From Gammaproteobacteria bacterium (GTDB lineage Bacteria; Pseudomonadota; Gammaproteobacteria; S012-40): 64,000 nucleotides of DNA. Positions 56,165 to 64,000 of this stretch are shown one piece after another; position 1 is the stretch's first letter, and every line of letters starts with the position of its first letter. Under the pieces are notes generated by a model that ran no database searches, was not told the origin of the DNA, and saw only the letters and a list, made by a program, of their open reading frames with translations. The stretch spans positions 124,001-188,000 of the forward strand of contig WFPC01000044.1 of NCBI GenBank assembly GCA_015487785.1, in the 5' to 3' direction. A program made the translations under genes and the position numbers.

Positions 56165-58159
56165 TCAGAGCACGTCTTCCACGGCGGCAACAACGTTTTC
56201 CACCGTAAAACCGAACTCCTTGAACAGCTCGGCCGCCGGCGCCGACTCGCCGAAGCGGTCGAGGCCCACCACCTTGCCCTGCAGGCCGACGTATTTGTAC
56301 CAGCCGTCGGGAATGCCGGCTTCCACCGCCACCCGCGCGGTGACCTCGCTGGGCAGCACCGATTCGCGGTAATCCTCGTCCTGGGCCTCGAAAACCTCCA
56401 CCGAGGGCATGGAGACCACGCGCACGTTCTTACCCTTGGCTCCCAAGGTCTCGGCCGCAGCCACCGCCAGGGCCACCTCGGAACCGGTGGCGATAATGAT
56501 GGCGTCGGGGGTGCCGCCGTTGTCACGCAACACGTAGCCCCCGTGAGCAATGGCGGCGATTTGGTCGGCACTGCGGGCCATGTGGGGCAATCCCTGGCGC
56601 GAAAAGACCAGCGACGTGGGACCGTCCTTCTTCTCGATGGCGGCGCGCCAGGCCACCGCGGTCTCCACCGCATCGCAGGGGCGCCACACCGTCATGTTGG
56701 GGATCATGCGCAGGGTGGCGGTCTGCTCCACCGGCTGGTGGGTGGGACCGTCCTCGCCCAGACCGATGGAATCGTGGGTGTAGACGAAGATGGACTGGAT
56801 CTTCATCAGCGCCGCCATGCGCAGGGCATTGCGGGCATATTCGGAGAACATCAGGAAGGTGCCCCCGAAAGGCACGAAACCACCATGCAGGGCGATGCCG
56901 TTCATCATCGCCGACATGCCGAATTCACGCACCCCGTAGGACAGATAGTTGCCATCGGCCACAGTGCGGGTAATGGCCTTGGCGTCGGGCCAGGAGGTGA
57001 GATTGGACGGCGTCAGGTCGGCCGAACCGCCGAGGAATTCCGGCAATACCTCGGCGTAACCGGTGATGGCATTCTGCGAGGCTTTGCGCGTGGCCAGGTT
57101 CTCGGCCTTGTCGTTGACCGCGCCGATGAAGGCATCGGCGTGCTCATTCCAGTTTTGTGGCAACTCTCCACGCATGCGGCGCTCGAACTCGGCCGCCAGT
57201 TCCGGGTAGGCGGCCTTGTAGGCGGCAAACTTGTCGTTCCAGTGCGCCTCGGCGGCAGCACCCTTTTCGCGTGCATCCCAGCCGGCGTAGATCTCGTCGG
57301 GAATCACGAAGGGCGGATGGTTCCAGCCCAGGTTCTCGCGAGTGGCCTTGATTTCGTCCTCACCCAGGGGCGCGCCGTGACAATCATGACTGCCACACAG
57401 GTTGGGCGCGCCGAACCCGATCACGGTGCGGGTGCAGATCAGGGTGGGCTTGTCGTTGACCGACTTGGCCTCGTGAATGGCCTTGTTGATGGCCTCGGCA
57501 TCGTGGCCGTCCACGTCACGGATCACATGCCAGCCATAGGCCTCGAAACGCTTGGGGGTGTCGTCGGAGAACCAGTTCTCCACGTGACCATCAATGGAAA
57601 TGCCGTTGTCATCCCAGAAGGCGATCAGCTTGCCCAGGCCCAGGGTACCCGCCAGGGAACAGGCTTCGTGGGAAATACCCTCCATCATGCAGCCGTCGCC
57701 CAGGAAGACATAGGTGTAGTGATCGACAATGTGATGACCGTCGCGATTGAACTGGGCCGCCAGGGTGCGCTCGGCCAGGGCCATGCCCACGGCATTGGTG
57801 ATGCCCTGGCCCAGCGGGCCGGTGGTGGTCTCCACGCCGGGGGCATAGCCGTATTCGGGGTGACCCGGGGTCTTGGAATGCAGTTGCCGGAATTGCTTGA
57901 GGTCTTCCATGCTCAGGTCGTAGCCGCTGAGATGCAGCAGGGAATAGATCAACATGGAGCCGTGGCCGTTGGACAACACGAAACGGTCGCGGTCGAACCA
58001 CTGGGGATTGCCGGGGTTGTGTTTGAGATGGTCGTTCCACAGCACTTCGGCGATATCCGCCATGCCCATGGGGGCGCCGGGGTGACCAGACTTGGCTTTC
58101 TGCACCGCATCCATGCTCAGGGCACGAATGGCATTGGCGAGTTCTCTACGAGATGGCAT
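56165..58159 (-). CDS. tkt: transketolase
   Basis: The 664-residue protein has the thiamine-diphosphate motif [51 protein letters not shown] and the C-terminal [20 protein letters not shown], as in bacterial transketolases. It moves two-carbon units between sugar phosphates in the pentose-phosphate or Calvin cycle. GAGGAAAG precedes the ATG. The order tkt-gap-pgk-pyk-fba is common in autotrophic gammaproteobacteria. The 273 nt between this gene and the redoxin gene upstream contain only short GC-rich dyads. Confidence 0.97.
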   Translation of the reverse strand: MPSRRELANAIRALSMDAVQKAKSGHPGAPMGMADIAEVLWNDHLKHNPGNPQWFDRDRFVLSNGHGSMLIYSLLHLSGYDLSMEDLKQFRQLHSKTPGHPEYGYAPGVETTTGPLGQGITNAVGMALAERTLAAQFNRDGHHIVDHYTYVFLGDGCMMEGISHEACSLAGTLGLGKLIAFWDDNGISIDGHVENWFSDDTPKRFEAYGWHVIRDVDGHDAEAINKAIHEAKSVNDKPTLICTRTVIGFGAPNLCGSHDCHGAPLGEDEIKATRENLGWNHPPFVIPDEIYAGWDAREKGAAAEAHWNDKFAAYKAAYPELAAEFERRMRGELPQNWNEHADAFIGAVNDKAENLATRKASQNAITGYAEVLPEFLGGSADLTPSNLTSWPDAKAITRTVADGNYLSYGVREFGMSAMMNGIALHGGFVPFGGTFLMFSEYARNALRMAALMKIQSIFVYTHDSIGLGEDGPTHQPVEQTATLRMIPNMTVWRPCDAVETAVAWRAAIEKKDGPTSLVFSRQGLPHMARSADQIAAIAHGGYVLRDNGGTPDAIIIATGSEVALAVAAAETLGAKGKNVRVVSMPSVEVFEAQDEDYRESVLPSEVTARVAVEAGIPDGWYKYVGLQGKVVGLDRFGESAPAAELFKEFGFTVENVVAAVEDVL

Positions 58160-58432
58160 CTATCTTTCCTCTTCGAATGATAAAAACAAAACCGGTGCGC
58201 GCTTCGGCTTCATAACAAAATGGCCCAGGCTCGATACAGGGGCGACAACGGGACGAATGCAGCATCTTCGACAGACAAGACACAGGGGGCCTGGGTCCCG
58301 GAGCCCGAGCAAGCGCGGTCAGCGAAAAAGCGCGTATTTTCGCCCAGATCCCCTCATTGGGCAACCATTTTGGCTGCACGGGGGCGGCAAAAACCATGCG
58401 CCCGAGGCGGTTTCTGGTGCCGTATCAGGGAC

Positions 58433-58990
58433 TTATTCGTCTTTCCACTTGATGGAACATCCCATGCTGGGAATCTGCTCCCGCGGCCCCTTGCCGGTCC
58501 GGGCCACCTGCACCATGGCCTCGAACAGGTCGCGCCGGGCATCCGGCGGCGCGGCCTCCTTACGGCTGGCATCCAGCCGTCCGCGATACTGCAATTCCAG
58601 ATCGGCGTTGTAACCGAAGAAATCCGGCGTGCACACCGCACCATAGGCCTTGGCCACTTCCTGGGTCTCGTCCAGCACATAGGGGAAGGGAAAGGCGTAC
58701 TCCTCGGCCACTTTCTTCATGTTCTCGAAGGAGTCTTCCTCGTACAGGGCGGGGTCGTTGGACATGATGGCGATGCTGTTGATGCCATAGTCCATCAGCT
58801 CGCGAGTATCGCGTACCAGACGATCGCGGATGGCCTTCACGTAGGGACAATGATTGCAAATGAACATCACCAAAAGCCCCTTCTCGCCGCGGGCCTTGTC
58901 CAGGGTCCAGATCTCGCCATCCACCCCCGGCAAGGCAAAATCCACCGCGGGACGTCCAAACTCGCATACCGGTGTCTGTAGACTGACCAT
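58433..58990 (-). CDS. redoxin/AhpC-TSA-like thioredoxin-family protein (185 aa)
   Basis: The protein has a thioredoxin fold: FALPGVDGEIWTLDKARGEK, then LLVMFICNHCPYVKAIRDRL with an active-site-like CNHC, IAIMSNDPALYEEDSFENMK, FPFPYVLDETQEVAKAYGAV and CTPDFFGYNADLELQYRGRL. This is the 'thioredoxin family protein' group related to AhpC/TSA peroxidases and TlpA; the exact substrate is unknown. It has no signal peptide, so it is cytoplasmic. AGGAG lies 7 nt before the ATG. It is upstream of tkt on the same strand, separated by 273 nt. Confidence 0.85.
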   Translation of the reverse strand: MVSLQTPVCEFGRPAVDFALPGVDGEIWTLDKARGEKGLLVMFICNHCPYVKAIRDRLVRDTRELMDYGINSIAIMSNDPALYEEDSFENMKKVAEEYAFPFPYVLDETQEVAKAYGAVCTPDFFGYNADLELQYRGRLDASRKEAAPPDARRDLFEAMVQVARTGKGPREQIPSMGCSIKWKDE

Positions 58991-59139
58991 GCATCGACTC
59001 CTAAACTTTCATTGCAAACAACCGTTAAACTGGGCCATCGAGGCGGATTTCATGAACGGCGTTCCCCCTTCATGAAACTTCCGGGGTAGTGTACACTGCC
59101 GGGCTTTCAGAACAACCCGGGATTTATCAAGGACTCAAC

Positions 59140-60300
59140 ATGGGCAAAAACTTCGTCTTCACCTCCGAATCGGTTTCCGAAGGCCACCCGGACAAGGTTG
59201 CCGACCAAATTTCCGACGGCATCCTGGAAGCCATCCTGGCCCAGGACCCCAAGGCCCGGGTCGCCTGTGAAACCCTGGTCAACACCGGCATGGTGGTATT
59301 GTCCGGTGAAATCACCACCTCGGCCAGCGTGGACATGACCGAGATCGCTCGCCAGACCATCAAGGACATCGGCTACGATTCTTCCGAAATGGGTTTCGAC
59401 TGGGCCACCTGTGCCGTATTGGTCTCCATCGACAAGCAATCACCGGATATCGCCATGGGGGTGGACGAAAGCGACGAGCGCGAGCAGGGGGCCGGTGACC
59501 AGGGCCTGATGTTCGGTTACGCCTCCAATGAAACCGACGTGCTCATGCCCGCGCCTATCACCTACGCCCATCGCCTGGTCAAGCGCCAGGCAGAAGTGCG
59601 CAAGAAGGGCGAGCTGCCCTGGCTGCGACCCGACGCCAAGAGTCAGGTGACCTTCCGCTATGAGAACGACAGGCCCGTGGGGGTGGAAGCCGTGGTATTG
59701 TCCACCCAGCACAGCCCGGAGATCGGCTACGAGGCTCTCAGGGAGGCGGTGATGGAAGAGATCATCAAACCCGTGCTGCCTGGCGAATGGCTCGGCGCCG
59801 AGACCAAGTATTTCATCAACCCCACCGGCCGCTTCGTCATTGGCGGACCGGTGGGCGACTGCGGTTTGACCGGACGCAAGATCATCGTCGACACCTACGG
59901 CGGCATGGCCCGTCATGGCGGCGGCGCCTTCTCCGGCAAGGATCCCTCCAAGGTCGACCGCTCGGCGGCCTATGCCGGGCGCTATGTAGCCAAGAACATC
60001 GTCGCCGCCGGACTCGCCGACCGCTGTGAAATCCAGGTCTCCTACGCCATCGGCGTGGCCGAACCCACCTCCATTACGGTGGAGACCTTCGGCACCGGCA
60101 AGATCAGCGAGGACCGCATCGTGCAATTGATCCGCGAGCACTTCGACCTGCGCCCCAAGGGCATCGTCCACATGCTGGACCTGCTGCGGCCGATCTATCG
60201 CAAGACCGCCGCCTACGGCCATTTCGGCCGCACCGAGGAAGAATTCACCTGGGAGCGCACCGACAAGGCCGATGTCCTGCGCGAGGCCGCAGGCCTGTAA
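59140..60300 (+). CDS. metK: S-adenosylmethionine synthetase
   Basis: The start at 59140 ([20 protein letters not shown]) has AAGGA upstream; the frame extends 17 codons further without support. The 386-residue protein has [76 protein letters not shown], the standard MetK signatures. It makes SAM from methionine and ATP. No SAM riboswitch is visible upstream. ahcY with its SAH riboswitch follows. Confidence 0.97.
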   Translation: MGKNFVFTSESVSEGHPDKVADQISDGILEAILAQDPKARVACETLVNTGMVVLSGEITTSASVDMTEIARQTIKDIGYDSSEMGFDWATCAVLVSIDKQSPDIAMGVDESDEREQGAGDQGLMFGYASNETDVLMPAPITYAHRLVKRQAEVRKKGELPWLRPDAKSQVTFRYENDRPVGVEAVVLSTQHSPEIGYEALREAVMEEIIKPVLPGEWLGAETKYFINPTGRFVIGGPVGDCGLTGRKIIVDTYGGMARHGGGAFSGKDPSKVDRSAAYAGRYVAKNIVAAGLADRCEIQVSYAIGVAEPTSITVETFGTGKISEDRIVQLIREHFDLRPKGIVHMLDLLRPIYRKTAAYGHFGRTEEEFTWERTDKADVLREAAGL

Positions 60301-60386
60301 CACGAGTTTTTCATACCCCGGGAAATTCCCGGGCCTGGATATCACCGCGGATTTCCAGGCTCCACAGACTTCCAGGGGTCCGGTCA

Positions 60387-60455
60387 GGCGAGGAGCGCTG
60401 CAACAGGGGAACCTGCCAGGCTCGCCATGACCGGTTCGAGTAAGCAACCGCGCTC
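60387..60455 (+). promoter_or_regulatory. S-adenosylhomocysteine (SAH) riboswitch upstream of ahcY
   Basis: The segment matches the SAH riboswitch consensus closely. P1 is GGCGAG/CTCGCC (60387-60392 with 60421-60426). The core GGAGCGCTGCAACAGG follows, P2 is CAGG-GGAA-CCTG (60404-60415) and CCAGGCTCG closes the helix. The pseudoknot GAGCGC (60393-60398) pairs with GCGCTC (60450-60455) in the GCAACCGCGCTC stretch. In this family SAH binding raises expression of SAH hydrolase. The ahcY GTG lies 27 nt downstream, and the Shine-Dalgarno AAGGA is outside the aptamer. Confidence 0.92.
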
Positions 60456-60481
60456 TGTAAACTCGAGAAAAGGAAAACGCT

Positions 60482-61777
<1,296 letters not shown>

Positions 61778-61785
61778 GCCAACCC

Positions 61786-61814
61786 GGCCGGCCGTGGCGT
61801 TTCCGCGGCCGGCC
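61786..61814 (+). repeat. strong GC-rich hairpin between ahcY and metF
   Basis: A 12-bp inverted repeat, GGCCGGCCGTGG with CCGCGGCCGGCC (one G-U pair), closes a 5-nt CGTTT loop. It fills almost all of the 53-nt gap. There is no T-run, so it is not a typical terminator. It may stabilise the upstream mRNA or reduce read-through. Confidence 0.6.
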
Positions 61815-61830
61815 CATCATTCGCGCACCC

Positions 61831-62688
61831 ATGGATACACAACGCAAATATCCCAAGACCTACAGCATCGAATTCTTCCCGCCCAAGACCACGGCCGGCG
61901 CGGAAAAACTACGCCACACGCGTGAACAACTGGCCGAGCTGAGACCAGCCTACATCTCGGTGACCTTCGGCGCCGGCGGCAGCACCCAGGCCGGCACGCT
62001 GGAAACCGTGTGCGAGATCCAGCAGGCGGGCATAGCCGCCGCGCCACATCTCTCCTGCGTGGGCTCCACCCGAGAGCAACTCCGGCAGATTCTCGACACC
62101 TATCGTCAGCGGGGCATTCGTCGCATCGTCGCCCTGCGTGGCGATATGCCCTCGGGCATGCACAGCATGGGTGAACTGCGCTACGCCAACGAACTGGTGG
62201 AATTCATTCGCGCGGAAACCGGCGACCATTTCAAGATCGAGGTAGCCGCCTACCCCGAGTTCCATCCCCAGGCCCCCGATGCCTCCACCGACCTGGCCAA
62301 CTTCAAACGCAAGGTGGAAGCCGGCGCCGACAGCGCCATCACCCAGTATTTCTACAATCCCGACGCCTATTTCCGCTTCGTCGACGACTGCGAGCGCCTG
62401 GGCCTGGACCTGCCCATCGTGCCAGGCATCATGCCCATCACAAACTACAAGCAACTGGCCCGCTTCTCCGATGCCTGCGGGGCCGAAATTCCACGCTGGA
62501 TCCGCAAGCGCCTGGAAGATTTCGCCGACGACATCGACGGCCTGCGCGCCTTCGGCTACGAAGTCACCCTGGAACTGTGCCGCAGCCTGCTCGAGGGTGG
62601 CGCGCCCGGCCTGCATTTCTACAGCATGAACCAGGTGGACCCCACCCGACGCCTGTGGCGCGAGCTGGGACTGGGCAACTCGGACTAG
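61831..62688 (+). CDS. metF: 5,10-methylenetetrahydrofolate reductase
   Basis: The start at 61831 (MDTQRKYPKTYSIEFFPPKT) gives 285 residues, usual for bacterial MetF. Blocks are YSIEFFPPKT with the catalytic Glu, SVTFGAGGST, HLSCVGSTREQLRQIL, RRIVALRGDMP, AAYPEFHPQAPD, SAITQYFYNPDAYFRFVDDC and VPGIMPITNYKQL. It reduces methylene-THF to methyl-THF for methionine synthesis, closing the SAM cycle with metK and ahcY. Its TAG stop interlocks with that of the convergent permease gene. Confidence 0.96.
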   Translation: MDTQRKYPKTYSIEFFPPKTTAGAEKLRHTREQLAELRPAYISVTFGAGGSTQAGTLETVCEIQQAGIAAAPHLSCVGSTREQLRQILDTYRQRGIRRIVALRGDMPSGMHSMGELRYANELVEFIRAETGDHFKIEVAAYPEFHPQAPDASTDLANFKRKVEAGADSAITQYFYNPDAYFRFVDDCERLGLDLPIVPGIMPITNYKQLARFSDACGAEIPRWIRKRLEDFADDIDGLRAFGYEVTLELCRSLLEGGAPGLHFYSMNQVDPTRRLWRELGLGNSD

Positions 62689-63977
62689 ACTCTCCGCTTG
62701 ACCTGCTTGTCGTTGAATTTTTGCAACAACAACTCGGTGAGCGCGGCCACCAACACGAAGACTATCAGCGCGCCCACGACACCCTGTTGCGAAGCCGCGG
62801 CATAAACCAATGCCAGCAACATGGCGAGGGCAGAAAGCAATACCGCCAGCAACACCAGCCGGCGCGATGCTCCCGTCTCGTTCAGCAGACGCAAATGGCC
62901 GATATGGGTCACGGTATGGATGAAAAGAATCGAGATGGAGCCTATGGCCGCAATCTCGGAGAGATCGAACAACAGCAGGGAGACAATAATCAAACCTCCG
63001 CTGACCACCAGCCCCTCGCGACTGTGGCCAATGGGCTTGCCCAGTGGGGCCGGCAGCTCACCATCCTTTGCCAGTTGATAGGTAACGTTGGTCACCGCAT
63101 ACAGATTGGCATTGATGGCCGAAGCTGTGGCAATGAGTGCCGTGACGGCCACCACCACGAAACCCGCTTCGCCAAAAAACGGACGGGCCGCCTCCGCCAA
63201 AGCATGGTCCCTGGCGGCGATCACCTCCGCCACGGGCAGATTGCCGAACACCGCAAAGGCGATGGCGACATACAACAGCATCACCAACAAGACGGCCGCC
63301 ACCATGGCGCGCGGCAAGGTTGTGGCCGGCTCGGGCATGTCTTCGGCGGCATTGGTGATGACACGAAAGCCTTCATAGGCGAAAAAGGTGATGGCAAGGC
63401 TGAAAAAAATGTCGCTCACCGGCGGATAGTCACGCGGCGACAACAGCGAGGGATCGAGCACCGCAATGCCTGCTATCGCAAAGCCCGTCAGCACGATGAA
63501 CTTTACGGCGACGGTTATTCTCTCCCATACCGCCACATCCCTGGCGCCGCGCAGATTGACAAGCACGAACAGCACCACGATGCCGATGGACAATAGCTGC
63601 TGCAACAAGGGCGTGGCCCAAGAGGCCGGAAAAAAGGTGATGGCATAATTGCCAAAGGCCTTGGCGATCAGGCTCAACGAGACCACCGCGGCCAGATACA
63701 TCATCACGCCCAGGGTACCGGTGAAAAAGCCCGTACCGTAGGCCTGCGACAGATATTCGATAATGCCACCCGAGGAGGGATAACGCGCCCCCAGCTTGCC
63801 CAGGGAATAACCGCTGAACAGGGCAATGATGCCGCCAATGATGAAGGAGATATAGACAGCACTCCCCGAGATGGCGCTGGCCTCCCCCAACAAAGCGAAG
63901 ATACCGGCACCAACCATGGCACCTATTCCCATGGCAACGGCCGACCAGAAGCCTATGGGTTTCTTCGATACATGCAT
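62685..63977 (-). CDS. APC-superfamily amino-acid permease
   Basis: The 430-residue protein has about 12 membrane helices. It opens with a cytoplasmic MHVSKKPIGF and the APC signature AVAMGIGAMVGAGIFALLGE in the first helix. Other family features are GARYPSSGGIIEYLSQAYGT and ITFFAYEGFRVITNAAEDMP, the helix 6 region. The C-terminal quarter is hydrophobic with a basic tail (NDKQVKRRV). The substrate cannot be told; related transporters move amino acids or polyamines. It starts 23 nt from the right window edge, where the upstream sequence CTCCTGTAAGAATCCCCTT (as minus complement) is cut off. Confidence 0.88.
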   Translation of the reverse strand: MHVSKKPIGFWSAVAMGIGAMVGAGIFALLGEASAISGSAVYISFIIGGIIALFSGYSLGKLGARYPSSGGIIEYLSQAYGTGFFTGTLGVMMYLAAVVSLSLIAKAFGNYAITFFPASWATPLLQQLLSIGIVVLFVLVNLRGARDVAVWERITVAVKFIVLTGFAIAGIAVLDPSLLSPRDYPPVSDIFFSLAITFFAYEGFRVITNAAEDMPEPATTLPRAMVAAVLLVMLLYVAIAFAVFGNLPVAEVIAARDHALAEAARPFFGEAGFVVVAVTALIATASAINANLYAVTNVTYQLAKDGELPAPLGKPIGHSREGLVVSGGLIIVSLLLFDLSEIAAIGSISILFIHTVTHIGHLRLLNETGASRRLVLLAVLLSALAMLLALVYAAASQQGVVGALIVFVLVAALTELLLQKFNDKQVKRRV

Positions 63978-64000
63978 AAGGGGATTCTTACAGGAGAAGC

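Noticed and set aside
58995-59139. Possible SAM riboswitch upstream of metK
   Set aside because: The 145-nt leader does not contain SAM-I, SAM-II or related core motifs; only a weak promoter-like TACACT is present.

Overview
The window looks like chromosome of a high-GC gammaproteobacterium, probably a Chromatiales-like (sulfur-oxidiser-type) lineage. The evidence is the gene content and order: tkt-gap-pgk-pyk-fba, metK-SAH riboswitch-ahcY-metF, exbB-exbD-msbA-X-lpxK-trm112-kdsB, ExbBD/FadL/RND envelope systems and a Pseudomonas-type metal-site HemB. The taxonomic placement is inference; there is no rRNA in the window.

Region 1 (1-9078, minus strand) is the promoter-proximal half of an extracellular contractile injection system (eCIS, phage-tail-like) locus. 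In transcription order it encodes a small winged-helix-like protein, a DUF4255 tail-cap protein, an unknown beta-rich protein, sheath-1, tube-1, sheath-2, tube-2, a LysM-bearing tube-initiator, a 60-residue protein and the start of a VgrG/gpD-like spike that runs off the left edge. Upstream is a sigma-54 activator gene. Between activator and operon there is a good -24/-12 promoter, preceded by two GGCC-type palindromes 33 bp apart. This self-contained control module is the most interesting part of the window.

Region 2 (9342-18584) is housekeeping: galE, a secreted trypsin-like protease, rlmD, a PolB-type exonuclease, cysM, a VanZ protein, a WecA-like sugar-phosphate transferase, mogA and acs.

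Region 3 (18791-27166, plus) runs comEC, exbB, exbD, msbA, a divergent KdtA-like protein, lpxK, trm112 and kdsB. From msbA onward every gene overlaps the next. It serves lipid A/Kdo supply and lipid A export.

Region 4 (27256-36751) is mixed: an unknown secreted protein, a FadL-family porin, two methyltransferases, a TlpA thioredoxin, a double-receiver diguanylate cyclase and a VOC protein. Then comes a patch of broken genes (IstB tail, IS3 remnant, 5' fragment of a cytochrome b561 gene) ending at tRNA-Arg(CCT). It closes with an aldose epimerase and a PilZ protein whose leader carries CsrA-type signals.

Region 5 (37083-51145) holds two RND efflux pairs, YcgN, a CDF metal exporter, ppa, adk, hemB, an unknown secreted protein and a SUMF1-fold protein. 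Region 6 (51169-63977) holds the glycolysis/Calvin block fba-pyk-pgk-gap-tkt, a redoxin, the SAM-cycle genes metK-ahcY-metF with a clear SAH riboswitch, and an APC permease. No CRISPR array, intact insertion sequence or prophage was seen.
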